Assembly: GCF_000265205.3 (NCBI RefSeq)
Contig: NC_018000.1
Location: 4,526,001 to 4,590,000, forward strand
Length of the DNA stretch: 64,000 nucleotides
Origin: Sinorhizobium fredii USDA 257
GTDB taxonomy: Bacteria; Pseudomonadota; Alphaproteobacteria; Rhizobiales; Rhizobiaceae
Direction: 5' to 3'
Positions 1-8,298 of this stretch are shown piece after piece; within the stretch, counting starts at the first letter, position 1, and each line of letters starts with the position of its first letter. The notes below the pieces were generated by a model. That model was not told where the DNA came from, ran no database searches, and saw only the letters and a list, made by a program, of their open reading frames with translations. The translations under genes were made by a program, and so were the position numbers.

Positions 1-181
1 CCATATTCGCGTTCCGCAAGAGGGACATTCTGTATCTTCTTTAACGCCCTGCGAGAGCAGAGATTTTTTCTATTAGCGGCCAATTGCTACATCACCGATT
101 CATCTCGAACAAATTGTGAACAAAGTTTCTATTGCGTGTGTCGACATTGAAAGGGGCGTTTTGTAACCGGAGTACTGGACG

Positions 182-1306
182 ATGTCAGATGCGTACCAAG
201 ACAAGTTATTGCTCAGCCTCATTCAAGCGATTTACGAGACGGTGTTATTACCCTCCGCTTGGGACCGAATTGTCGCAGATCTGACGAAACTCGCGCGGGC
301 GGAATCGGGCGCTATCCTCGGCTTCGAGGGGCCGGACAACAGGAAAATCAGCCTCGCGGTCAAGGGGGTGCAGAGGTCGGCTCTGCTGGACGTGGATACG
401 CTTTCGGCGCTTGACGAGGCCACGCTCGCGATGGGCTTGGGAGCTATTGCGACATTGCCAGTAAACCTGGCGAACAGCGCGCCGTGGTCATCCGCGTTGC
501 GCCGCTGCTTTGGCGAGGATGGCAAGATTCTCATTCTGCTCGTGTCGAAGGAAGGAAGCCGGCGAATTGTCGTCGCCTGTTTCTTCCCGCACGCAGCCGA
601 CAACCACCTGGCGATAGCCGCCGAAACGCTGATGAAGGTTCTCCCCCATTTCCAGACGGCGTTCGCCTTGCAGAAGGCGATGGTTAACGAACGGGAAAAG
701 TCGACCCGCACGGAACGGGCTCTGAGAAGCTGTGCCACGTCGTCGGCCATCGTCACCGCTGATCTTCGCGTGAAATTTGCCAATCGTCGGTTTGGTCGGT
801 TCGTCGATGCCCCAGGTTCGTTCATCGACTTCAGGGATGAGGTGCTTGAATTCCAGGACGAGGAGCTCCAGACGGAGGTCGAGGATCTGATCGAACAGGC
901 GCGCGTCAACAAGCACGATCACCACCTGCGCTGGGCGAAGAGCAAGCGAACGGGCGTGAGCTGGATTGTCAGCGTCGATTTCTTGTCGTTTGGCAGCGAC
1001 ACCTATCGATTCGGCAACGTCTTCTCCAGCAATGAGCCGAGTTTTCTTCTGACGATCCGGGAATTGAGCCGAAACACCTTGTTGACCCCCGACGATATCA
1101 AGACAGTGTTCGGGCTCACGCCAACCGAAGCTGCGTTGGTGCATTCCCTTGCCAACGGCGATGCGCCGTCCGACATCGCGAAACGCCGGGGCGTTTCCAA
1201 GAATACCGTGCACAATCAGCTCGCATCGGCGATGGGGCGACTCGGCATTCGTCGACAGGCGCAGCTCCTGAGTTCGCTCGCCGTCCTGTCGTTTTTCACG
1301 AAGTGA
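182..1306 (+). CDS. LuxR-type HTH transcriptional regulator
   Basis: This 374-residue protein ends in a LuxR/FixJ-type helix-turn-helix at about residues 310-365. The segment begins LTPTEAALVHSLANGD and contains SKNTVHNQLASAMGRLG, the usual recognition-helix pattern. The N-terminal 300 residues have no motif I recognise. The middle (about 185-270) could be a PAS-like sensor fold, as in many rhizobial LuxR solos, but this is inference. The ATG at 182 is preceded by a GGAG box about 9 bases upstream. The convergent curli-related genes next door make them possible targets, which is guilt by association only. DNA binding by the C-terminus is well supported; the inducing signal is unknown. Confidence 0.85.
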   Translation: MSDAYQDKLLLSLIQAIYETVLLPSAWDRIVADLTKLARAESGAILGFEGPDNRKISLAVKGVQRSALLDVDTLSALDEATLAMGLGAIATLPVNLANSAPWSSALRRCFGEDGKILILLVSKEGSRRIVVACFFPHAADNHLAIAAETLMKVLPHFQTAFALQKAMVNEREKSTRTERALRSCATSSAIVTADLRVKFANRRFGRFVDAPGSFIDFRDEVLEFQDEELQTEVEDLIEQARVNKHDHHLRWAKSKRTGVSWIVSVDFLSFGSDTYRFGNVFSSNEPSFLLTIRELSRNTLLTPDDIKTVFGLTPTEAALVHSLANGDAPSDIAKRRGVSKNTVHNQLASAMGRLGIRRQAQLLSSLAVLSFFTK

Positions 1307-1345
1307 CAGCGAGCGTTCCGTACGTCCATCCTTGAGCATCGCGCG

Positions 1346-1648
1346 TCACGGAACCGAACTTTCGCACAGCAACGTCCCATCGGCGCGATAGACGGACAAG
1401 CGAGCGGTCCACACATCAGGTGCGGTGCTGACCAGGATTGTCGAAAGCTCCTGCCGTCCGGCCTGCTCGCTCGCGAACGCGCCGGCTTGCACATTCGTGG
1501 ACGATTCCGTCGTGACCTTGAAGTGATAGGTGCCCCTTTCGCTCCAATCGCTATGCAATGTCGCGACCAAGGAGGTCAGAGTGTGGGTTTTGGAATGCTC
1601 GATGACACATTCTATCGGAGCATAAGCAATTGCATCCAGGCTGATCAT
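1346..1648 (-). CDS. csgH: CsgH-like curli assembly/amyloid inhibitor protein
   Basis: The 100-residue product resembles the alphaproteobacterial CsgH family. This is a single beta-sandwich domain that serves as the functional counterpart of CsgC, keeping curlin subunits from polymerising in the periplasm. Supporting features are the length, the alternating beta-strand character (GTYHFKVTT, WTARLSVYR) and the QAGAFASEQAG segment in the middle. The N-terminus lacks a clear signal peptide, which is unusual for a periplasmic protein, so either the start is further upstream or export differs. The ATG at 1648 has a GGAG box about 8 bases upstream. Its neighbour on the same strand, 170 bases upstream, encodes a curlin-repeat protein, which strongly supports the assignment. 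Confidence 0.7.
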   Translation of the reverse strand: MISLDAIAYAPIECVIEHSKTHTLTSLVATLHSDWSERGTYHFKVTTESSTNVQAGAFASEQAGRQELSTILVSTAPDVWTARLSVYRADGTLLCESSVP

Positions 1649-1696
1649 GGTCTCGTCTCCGGCAGATTGATTTTCAGAACAGAGGACCGGTCGCCA

Positions 1697-1797
1697 CTAC
1701 AGCGCCGCGCGTCTTGTCCGACGCTCAAAGGCGCTGCAGCACTTTGAATTGCTACATGTTTTCCCTTAAATCGGCTGGTTTAAGGAACATGCGGTGG
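1697..1797. repeat. RIME-like intergenic repeat, copy A
   Basis: An element of about 100 bases sits between the csgH-like and curlin genes. It starts CTACAGCGCC, holds the core GCAGCACTTTGAATTGCT and ends in the inverted pair CCTTAAATC...GGTTTAAGG. Two related copies lie at 40447-40540 and 44805-44908. The two-palindrome design and size match Rhizobium-specific intergenic mosaic elements (RIMEs). The family name is from memory; the repetition is seen directly. Confidence 0.75.
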
Positions 1798-1818
1798 CGG
1801 CCGGTGGATCGAAATCGA

Positions 1819-2178
1819 TCAGTCCTGCACCGTGATAGAGAGATTTCCTTCGCCGTCCTGCTGGGTCAGCGATTTGTTGTACACGCCGAACTGGAACGTG
1901 CCGGACGCGTTGTATTTGCCCCTCTGCAAGGTGATCGCCTTGTTGTGCTTCCCGAACTGCGCCGTTCCGGAAACATTTCCCTTGCCATCCTGGACAGACA
2001 CGGAGTGGTTACCCTTGCCGACTTGTCCTGTGCCGGAGAAGTTGCCCCAGCCCGACTGGCCGGTTGCAGACATGTTGCCGAAGCCCTTCTGGCTGGTGAC
2101 GGATACGTTATTGCCGGCATAGGCCGCAGAAACGGTCGAGAATGCGAGAAGTGCGGATATTGCGAGTGTCTTGAGCAT
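1819..2178 (-). CDS. Curlin-repeat secreted amyloid protein
   Basis: The 119-residue product has a signal peptide of about 21 residues (MLKTLAISALLAFSTVSAAYA) followed by at least five curlin-type repeats. These have the shape x-Q-x-G-x-x-N-x-S, for example SVSVQDGKGNVSGTAQFGKHN region by region. The regularly spaced Gln, Gly and Asn residues are the ladder residues of CsgA/CsgB amyloid subunits. It is therefore a probable extracellular curli fibre subunit or nucleator. I chose the ATG at 2178 because AAGGAG lies 8 bases upstream and the signal peptide starts there; a longer reading to 2253 would bury the signal. No csgG, csgE or csgF secretion gene is in the window, so the export channel must be elsewhere. 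CsgA-like and CsgB-like roles cannot be separated from sequence alone. Confidence 0.85.
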   Translation of the reverse strand: MLKTLAISALLAFSTVSAAYAGNNVSVTSQKGFGNMSATGQSGWGNFSGTGQVGKGNHSVSVQDGKGNVSGTAQFGKHNKAITLQRGKYNASGTFQFGVYNKSLTQQDGEGNLSITVQD

Positions 2179-2621
2179 GACCCTGTCTCCTTGGACGCCA
2201 TCATGGCGCAAGGAAACCGTCGCAGAATTACTCTGTTTAGTACTCATCAACATCTGGCTAGAAGATGGATACGTTTCAGGCGGACACTATGCGTTTCATA
2301 TCAGAACCATATGCTCGAACGTTCGTGCCCTTAGTAGAATTATACCAATGAGCCACGGAAATTGGTCCAACTTCAAGATTACAAACTTCGAAATCTGCAA
2401 TCTGGATTATGTTTGCCGATACCGGTTCGTCGGTGGCGACGTGCTTCGAAGACCGAAGGCGTGCAGTCGCGCCACTCTTTTTTTACCAATTGCTGAAATA
2501 CTGCCGATGAACGCCTTGTTCGCCTCAAGATGGATCCGCCAACCGCGCGCCATCCAAGCGGCACGACTGAGCAGTACTGAGTATCAGTGGATAAGGGGAA
2601 AACGTTCTGAACGCCGACGAT
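2179..2621. other. Intergenic region upstream of curlin gene and beta-barrel gene
   Basis: This stretch of about 440 bases separates divergently transcribed genes. It is visibly AT-richer than its surroundings (for example around 2320-2420), as expected for regulated promoter DNA of a curlin gene. I see no convincing gene, terminator or perfect operator in it. Confidence 0.5.
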
Positions 2622-3947
2622 GTGGGGCGGCATCCCTCGACCGACGGGCCGCACGGCAACATCACCGCTTTTCTTGCTCGATTGCCGAGCCACTTCGCCG
2701 GTGTTTTGGCGATGGTCGTCTGTTGGCAGCAGTCAACCAACGTGAGGGCCGACGAGCCGATCAAGACGATGTTGAGTTCATCAGACACCCCGACTTTTTC
2801 CTGGGACTTTGGCGCCAGGTGGGAAGACGTCGACACGCCGGACCTGTTCCCGAACGTCACCTTTCCCGGCGCGCAACCGAGGGGTTTTGAGCCCCCCGAT
2901 ATTGTTGGCACCAGAACGAATCTCTCGTTCAGGCTGCCGCTCGAATATCCTGGGATTGGTCGATTCTTCCTCGAATGGGACGGAACGATTTCGCATGCAA
3001 GTGGCTCCTCCCGGAAGGTCGTGCAGCCGACCGGCAGCAGCTTCGACTTCGTCGCCGGCGAACCAGCCGGTGGCAACATCTCCCTGGCGACGGCTACCGA
3101 CCTGATGGGTGCGACCGCCGCCGGCACGATCCATTTCACGGATACCTTGGGCGACGATGCCGGAATCATGGCCTTCGCCCACTCGCCCGCGGGAAACGGC
3201 AATGCCGTCACACAATATGCCACCAGCGGCACGCAATCGGGTGCCGCGTTCCTGGCCTTGGTCACCAGCGGCAATACACCATCGGCCGCGGCTTACGCCG
3301 CCTTCGTGGACGACCGCGGCCTATTCTTTCAAGCCCTCGGCGACCTCGACGGAACTGTCATAAAATCGAAGGTCGAGCAACGGGCGAACCATTTCGATCA
3401 GACGCTCTGGCTCGGAGCATCCCTCGACCTTGCAAATGGCTGGACGATCACGCCGAGGCTGGGCCCGACGTATCGATCGACAAGGCAGGACACCGTCTAT
3501 CGCACGGAAGTCGACATCGATGAGAGCATTATGTCGGGAGCCGCAATTCCGGCAATCGGCTACCATGAGACGGTGAGGCTCTCCGCCGACTATTACGGCG
3601 TCGTCTCCGGTTTCAGCGCAGAGACACCGGTTTCGGAAAACGTCTGGCTTCGGATCAATTTCAGTGCAGGTGTTGCGCATTACAAGGCTCGCCTTGACAA
3701 TCGCGCTACCGCAATTTTCCCGGAGGCCGACATCGGCTTATCCTCCACCGGGCAACGGCGAAGTGGTGGCACCTTCCTTGCCGACGTCAGCGCTGCCATG
3801 ATCTTTTCGTCGCATGAAAGCCTCGCGTTGAAGTTCGAGGCCGGCACCAGTTTCCTCGCCGATGTGCCGATTTATCGGTCAAGCAAGCTTGGAACGGACT
3901 CCACGCAGAGCTACTTCCTGGCCGTCGGCCTCGAACATCGATTCTGA
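2622..3947 (+). CDS. Putative outer-membrane beta-barrel protein
   Basis: The 441-residue product has an N-terminal hydrophobic segment ending near NVRADEP, consistent with a signal peptide. A series of alternating amphipathic strands follows, and the protein ends in LAVGLEHRF, a terminal Phe typical of barrels assembled by BamA. Aromatic girdle-like strands are clearest from residue 250 onward (LWLGASLDL, WTITPRLGPTY, VWLRINFSAGVAHY). The listed start is a GTG at 2622; an in-frame ATG about 30 codons later would shorten but not remove the hydrophobic segment. Neither start has a strong ribosome site. No transport or enzyme motif is visible, so the substrate or function is unknown. There is no obvious operon partner. 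Confidence 0.6.
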   Translation: MGRHPSTDGPHGNITAFLARLPSHFAGVLAMVVCWQQSTNVRADEPIKTMLSSSDTPTFSWDFGARWEDVDTPDLFPNVTFPGAQPRGFEPPDIVGTRTNLSFRLPLEYPGIGRFFLEWDGTISHASGSSRKVVQPTGSSFDFVAGEPAGGNISLATATDLMGATAAGTIHFTDTLGDDAGIMAFAHSPAGNGNAVTQYATSGTQSGAAFLALVTSGNTPSAAAYAAFVDDRGLFFQALGDLDGTVIKSKVEQRANHFDQTLWLGASLDLANGWTITPRLGPTYRSTRQDTVYRTEVDIDESIMSGAAIPAIGYHETVRLSADYYGVVSGFSAETPVSENVWLRINFSAGVAHYKARLDNRATAIFPEADIGLSSTGQRRSGGTFLADVSAAMIFSSHESLALKFEAGTSFLADVPIYRSSKLGTDSTQSYFLAVGLEHRF

Positions 3948-4179
3948 GGAATGGCGTCACGGTCCAAAGGACGCCGATCTCCCGCTGACGCTCTCCCCGT
4001 CGCCGCATCCATCAGGTCGGATATTGGTGGCCTGACCGCTTCGGGAATAAAACGTCGGGTTGCGCAAGAATCGATCGTGCATCGTTACAATTCGCCCTGA
4101 AAAGTTACTGGACCGAAGCCGCGGATGTGGCGAAGATACGCCTGCAAATCAGCGAATTGATTTCAGTATCAATTTAGAT

Positions 4180-4210
4180 CAGAGCTCGCTGCGAAAGCGA
4201 GCTCTGATTG
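4180..4210. repeat. Perfect 13-bp stem hairpin
   Basis: ATCAGAGCTCGCT and AGCGAGCTCTGAT form a perfect 13-bp inverted repeat around a five-base loop (GCGAA). It lies in the 470-base gap between the beta-barrel gene (ends 3947) and the TRAP genes (end 4419). No T-run follows on either strand, so it is not a standard intrinsic terminator. No gene is seen in this gap. Confidence 0.8.
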
Positions 4211-4336
4211 GAGAAGGGAACCGGTTGAGTTCGCGGGCGGCTCTCGGGGAAACGTGCTGATCGGTATAGCCCAAGACATTCCAGGGCGGGCGCGACATTA
4301 CCGCCAAGATGACTGCGCCATAGGTGGGACATTTCA

Positions 4337-4387
4337 CCGCTGTCTTGAAGGGCCTGCTTGCTGACAGCGGGCCCTTTCTTTCTCTCC
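4337..4387 (+). terminator. Intrinsic terminator with overlapping alternative stem
   Basis: On the plus strand, AGGGCCTGC (4349-4357) pairs with GCGGGCCCT (4367-4375), with one G-T wobble, and is followed directly by the T-rich TTCTTTCTC. CCGCTGTC (4337-4344) also pairs perfectly with GACAGCGG (4363-4370), which would compete with the terminator stem. No plus-strand gene ends close upstream, so this may end a small RNA or a long untranslated tail. Confidence 0.6.
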
Positions 4388-4418
4388 GGAGAGCTGCAAC
4401 GGTTCGACGCAACTCGCT

Positions 4419-6158
4419 CTAATCATAGAGATAGTTCGGCAGCCACAGCGTCATGCCAGGCCAGATATACATGATGACCATGCAGAGGATGACGATCAGC
4501 ATGTAGGGCATCATGCCCGCGAAAATCTGCTTCAGCGTGACGTGCGGCGGGGAAACGCCCTTGAGATAGTAGGCGGACATCGCGACCGGCGGCGACAGGA
4601 AGGCCGCCTGGAGGTTGACGAAGACGAGAACGCCCCAGACGATCGGATCGATGTCGAAGTGCCTGAGCATCGGCAGGAAGATCGGTACGAAGATGATGAT
4701 GATTTCCGTCCATTCGAGCGGCCAGCCCAGGACGAAGATGATCGCCTGCGACAGGATCATGAACTGCAGCGGCGTGAGATCGAGGGCAAGCACCCATTGC
4801 TCGACCAGCGCCTGGCCACCGAGGATCGCGAAGACGGCAGAAAAGAGCGCCGAGCCGACGAAGAGCCAGCAGACCATCGCCGTTGTCTTCGCCGTCAGGA
4901 ACACCGCTTCCTTGGTTCGCTTCCAGTTGAGCGTTCCGGCCTGCAACGCGAGCAAAAACGCCCCCGCCGACCCGACCGCGGCGGATTCCGTCGCGGTTGT
5001 GATGCCGAAGAGGATGACGGCAAGCACGAGGATGGTGAGGATGGCGAGCGGCATGACCGAGGAAGCCAGAAGCTTCACGACCTGGAGCCGCTCCGCAGTC
5101 ATGTTGCGGTAATAGCGGACGAGCAGGATCAGCATGGCCACCGCCGCCAGCCCGAACCACAGGTAAAAGCCCGTAGCCGGGCCGTCGACGGCCGTCGGCC
5201 CGGCATCTGCCGAAGGTGCTCCGAGTTCCTCCAGACCCTCGGGCGCTTCGGCTTCAGCCCCCTCAGGATGGATGACCACATACCACCAAACGAGCGCCAG
5301 CGTGCACGCCGTCAACAGAAAGGGGACGAACGCCGCGCCCGCGTTCTTAATGAGCTTCCAATAAGTAAGCCGCCCTTCCTCCATCTCGATCGCCAGTGCC
5401 CGCCGCGGCGAGACCAGGGCGGCAAGAAGCCCGACCAACATGTTGCGCGAATAGAGCGCCTCGAAGCGCCTCATCCAGCCGGGTACCGGAACCCGCGTCT
5501 GTTCCTCAGGCAGGGCCGGCGCAATCTTCGGGTTGAGCGCCGCCCAGCCAAGAACATAGGCAAGATAGAGAAAAGCCAGGAAGAAGCCCGGGAACATCGT
5601 CGCGGCATAGAGTTTGACGACCGATTGCCCGGCGACCGCCGCATAGACGATGATCATCACCGAGGGCGGAATCAGGATGCCGAGCGTGCCGCCCGCGGTG
5701 ATGACACCGGAGGCGAGCTTCACGTCGTAGCCGGCGCGCAACATGGGGTTCATGGCGATCACCCCCATCAGCACCACCACCGCGCCGACCAGACCGCTCG
5801 CGATGCCCCAGAAGGTGCAGATGATAAGCGTCGTCACCGCAAGCGATGCCGGCACGCGCCGGAAGGAGAGCTGGACGCTGTAGAACATCTTGTCGACGAG
5901 CGCGCCGCGCTCCATCACGTAGCCCATCAGCACGAAGAGCGGGATGGAGATCAGCACGTCGTTGGTCATGGCGCCGTAGGTGCGCTGGACCATCAGGTCG
6001 AAGACGCGATTGTCGATCCAGTGCTCGGTCGGGTTGTAGAAGGCGTAGAAACCGAACAGCATGCCGAGTCCCATCAGCGTAAAGGCCGTCGGGAAACCCA
6101 TCATGATGACGACCACGATAAGACACAGCATTGTCAGCCCGAGAAAAGGGTCGCTCAC
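4419..6158 (-). CDS. TRAP transporter large permease subunit (DctM/TakM type)
   Basis: The 579-residue membrane protein is the transport-catalysing subunit of a tripartite ATP-independent periplasmic transporter, which imports an organic acid driven by an ion gradient. It has many hydrophobic helices and typical DctM signatures such as GLGMLFGFYAF near the N-terminus, GGTLGILIPPSVMIIVYA near residue 160 and a second half rich in ITTATESAAVG. It is longer than the common DctM of about 430 residues because of a hydrophilic insertion with extra helices at about 210-350. That is usual in the TakM-like subgroup handling 2-oxo acids or lactate. Its ATG overlaps the dctQ stop by four bases (ATGA), showing translational coupling. 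Substrate is inferred from subgroup resemblance only. Confidence 0.9.
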   Translation of the reverse strand: MSDPFLGLTMLCLIVVVIMMGFPTAFTLMGLGMLFGFYAFYNPTEHWIDNRVFDLMVQRTYGAMTNDVLISIPLFVLMGYVMERGALVDKMFYSVQLSFRRVPASLAVTTLIICTFWGIASGLVGAVVVLMGVIAMNPMLRAGYDVKLASGVITAGGTLGILIPPSVMIIVYAAVAGQSVVKLYAATMFPGFFLAFLYLAYVLGWAALNPKIAPALPEEQTRVPVPGWMRRFEALYSRNMLVGLLAALVSPRRALAIEMEEGRLTYWKLIKNAGAAFVPFLLTACTLALVWWYVVIHPEGAEAEAPEGLEELGAPSADAGPTAVDGPATGFYLWFGLAAVAMLILLVRYYRNMTAERLQVVKLLASSVMPLAILTILVLAVILFGITTATESAAVGSAGAFLLALQAGTLNWKRTKEAVFLTAKTTAMVCWLFVGSALFSAVFAILGGQALVEQWVLALDLTPLQFMILSQAIIFVLGWPLEWTEIIIIFVPIFLPMLRHFDIDPIVWGVLVFVNLQAAFLSPPVAMSAYYLKGVSPPHVTLKQIFAGMMPYMLIVILCMVIMYIWPGMTLWLPNYLYD

Positions 6159-6823
6159 GGTTCAGCCTCTCCCCCCATCCCGCGCTGCCGCGCCGCCCTT
6201 TCGATCTCCTGGGCGCGCTCGATGGCCGCTTCACGCGTTGCAGCGTCGATGTGTTCACTATGCGCAAGCTGTTCGGCAACGACGTCAAGCTCCTCGACGT
6301 CCTTAAGCCGCTGTGGCCACTCCCCCGTTCTGAGACAGACGACACAGCGGCCGATCTCCGCGAGCCCCTGCAGCATCACGAGCACGCCGGCGATCGGAAT
6401 AACGGTTTTGAAGTAGTAGATCGGCGGCCCTTCCGCCGTAACGGTCGAGTGTTCGCCGATCCGCCAGGACAACGCTGCATAGGCGTAGCCGGCATAGATG
6501 AGGGCGGCGATGCCCGGCAGGAAGAACAAGACATATAGCAGCAGATCGAGCCCGGCCTGTGTGCGGGGCCTGAGCGAGCTATAGACGAAATCACCGCGCA
6601 CGTGGGCGTTCTGCGCCAGCGCATAGGCGCCGGCCAGCATGAACAGCGTGCCGTACAGCATGTTGCTGGCGTCGAAGATCCAGGCGGTCGGCGCGTTCAG
6701 GAGGTAGCGCTTGAACACCTCCACGCAGACGAGCATCATCAGCCCGATGATCAGCCATGCGGCGGCCTTGCCGACCCAAACGCTGATCTCGTCGATCCTG
6801 ATCAGAAAACGCTGAACGTCCAC
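6155..6823 (-). CDS. TRAP transporter small permease subunit (DctQ type)
   Basis: This 222-residue protein has four hydrophobic segments in its first 170 residues, as expected for DctQ. A DctQ-like tryptophan and charge pattern is visible (APTAWIFDASNMLYGTLFMLAGAYALAQNAHVRGDF). The C-terminal 50 residues are charged and probably cytoplasmic. DctQ scaffolds the large subunit and is needed for docking of the binding protein. The start is a GTG at 6823 with a G-rich stretch just upstream. It overlaps dctM by four bases and follows dctP after a 76-base gap that holds a strong hairpin. Confidence 0.88.
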   Translation of the reverse strand: MDVQRFLIRIDEISVWVGKAAAWLIIGLMMLVCVEVFKRYLLNAPTAWIFDASNMLYGTLFMLAGAYALAQNAHVRGDFVYSSLRPRTQAGLDLLLYVLFFLPGIAALIYAGYAYAALSWRIGEHSTVTAEGPPIYYFKTVIPIAGVLVMLQGLAEIGRCVVCLRTGEWPQRLKDVEELDVVAEQLAHSEHIDAATREAAIERAQEIERAARQRGMGGEAEP

Positions 6824-6853
6824 GCGCCCCCCCAGAATGCCTCATGCTCCGAT

Positions 6854-6886
6854 CACGCGCCACCGGCATCGGCCCGGTGGCGCGTG
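6854..6886. promoter_or_regulatory. Intercistronic hairpin between dctP and dctQ
   Basis: CACGCGCCACCGG and CCGGTGGCGCGTG form a perfect 13-bp stem with a seven-base loop. It lies exactly between the binding-protein gene and the membrane-subunit genes and lacks a T-run. Such hairpins commonly stabilise the upstream message or attenuate downstream expression, so that binding protein exceeds permease. That role is inferred here. Confidence 0.75.
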
Positions 6887-6899
6887 AAAGGTGAGAATG

Positions 6900-8042
6900 T
6901 CAGAGCGACTTCGCCACTCCGTCCTTTCCGAAATAGTGGTCGAACGCCAGCCGCCGGCCGACGACGGTATCCTGTTCCCAACGAGTCGCACGCTCGGCAA
7001 AGGCGATCTGGGACTGGATGACCTCCTTGAACAGCGGGTTTTCCGCCGCCTTCTTCTTCACCACCTCGTCGTAGACCTCCAGCTGTCTCTTGAGGATCGC
7101 TTCCGGCGTCTTGTAGAACTTCACCTGGTCGGAGGTCTGCATCGCCACATAGTCCCGCGAGTAGCGGTCGATCGCCTTCCAATGCATGTCCTGGGAGGCG
7201 GCCTCCGCCGCGTTGGAGATGATCGCCTTCATCTGCTCCGGCAACTGGTCGTATCGCGCCTTGTGGAACAGGATCTCGAACTGCTCGGCATTCTGATGAT
7301 AGCTCTGCAGCATGCAGATCTTCGATACGTCCGGGAAACCGAGCACCCGGTCGGACGAGGCATTGTTGAACTCCGCCGCGTCGAGCAGCCCGCGATCGAG
7401 TGCGGCGACGATCTCGCCGCCCGGCAAGGCGTTGACGGCCGCGCCGAGCCCGGTGAAGACGTCGATCGAAATGCCGACCGTACGGAATTTGAGGCCCTGG
7501 ATGTCCTCGGCCTTGGCAACCGGCTTCTTGAACCAGCCGAGCGGCTGTGTCGGCATCGGCCCGTAGAGGAACGAAACGACATTGGCGCCGATCGATTCAT
7601 AGAGCTTGGCAAGCAGATCCTTGCCGCCGCCGTATTTGTGCCAGGCGAGCAGCATGTTGGCGTCCATGGCGAAGCCAGGCCCCGAGCCCCAGAGCGCCAG
7701 CGCCGACTGCTTGCCGTAGTGGTAGGCGACGACGCCGTGGCCGCCGTCGAGCGTCCCTTGAGACACCGCATCGAGCAGACCGAAGGCCGGCACGACTGCG
7801 CCCGCCGGCAGCACCTCGATCTTGAGGTCGCCGCCCGTCATATCGTTCACCTTCTTGGCGAAGTCGAGCGCGAATTCGTGAAAGATATCCTTCGATGGCC
7901 AGGTGCTTTGCCAGCGCATGTTGGTCGGCCCTTGCGCCTTGACGACGCTCGGCGCCGCGACTGCCGCTGCGCCCGCCATGGCAGCGCCGCTCAGGAATTG
8001 GCGACGCGACGTTTTCCCCCGGGTCCGGGTTCCTTGCTTCAT
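6900..8042 (-). CDS. TRAP transporter solute-binding protein (DctP/TakP-like)
   Basis: The 380-residue periplasmic protein begins with a twin-arginine signal (SRRQFLSGAAMAGAAAVAAPSVVKA), so it is probably exported folded through Tat. The mature part follows the DctP fold, with WPSKDIFHEFALDFAKKVND near the start and the conserved block GLKFRTVG...VFTGLGAAVNALPGGEIVAAL at about 180-220. The following ALDRGLLDAAEFNNASSD is very like TakP-type (family 7) receptors that bind 2-oxo acids or lactate with a metal ion. This is the first gene of the dctP-dctQ-dctM operon. The exact ligand cannot be read from sequence. Confidence 0.9.
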   Translation of the reverse strand: MKQGTRTRGKTSRRQFLSGAAMAGAAAVAAPSVVKAQGPTNMRWQSTWPSKDIFHEFALDFAKKVNDMTGGDLKIEVLPAGAVVPAFGLLDAVSQGTLDGGHGVVAYHYGKQSALALWGSGPGFAMDANMLLAWHKYGGGKDLLAKLYESIGANVVSFLYGPMPTQPLGWFKKPVAKAEDIQGLKFRTVGISIDVFTGLGAAVNALPGGEIVAALDRGLLDAAEFNNASSDRVLGFPDVSKICMLQSYHQNAEQFEILFHKARYDQLPEQMKAIISNAAEAASQDMHWKAIDRYSRDYVAMQTSDQVKFYKTPEAILKRQLEVYDEVVKKKAAENPLFKEVIQSQIAFAERATRWEQDTVVGRRLAFDHYFGKDGVAKSL

Positions 8043-8298
8043 GTCTTCCTCCCAGAGCCTGCGCAGGTTAGGAACAAAGTTTCCGCAGGCGATTCAAAGT
8101 TCTAAGAGGCTGCGCGCCCACTGCGAGGCGTCGGGCCCCAGTCGTTTCGAGCTGATTGAAGAATACTCCCGAATGCTGCCCCACGCAAAGATTGCAGGAA
8201 CAAGGCGGGAACGCTGCTGTTTGGTGGGTTGACGAGGAATATTGCGAAGCGGCCGCGCATCTAACGCCGAGCGGCACAAAACATTCGGAGGGCATCCG

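Noticed and set aside
4060..4412. Two short open frames in the gap after the beta-barrel gene
   Set aside because: Neither has a ribosome site or protein-like composition, and both overlap the hairpin structures.
4542..6416. A plus-strand protein of over 600 residues opposite the TRAP genes
   Set aside because: It is rich in Arg, Asp and His with no family features and lies entirely antisense to dctM and dctQ, which are clear members of their families.
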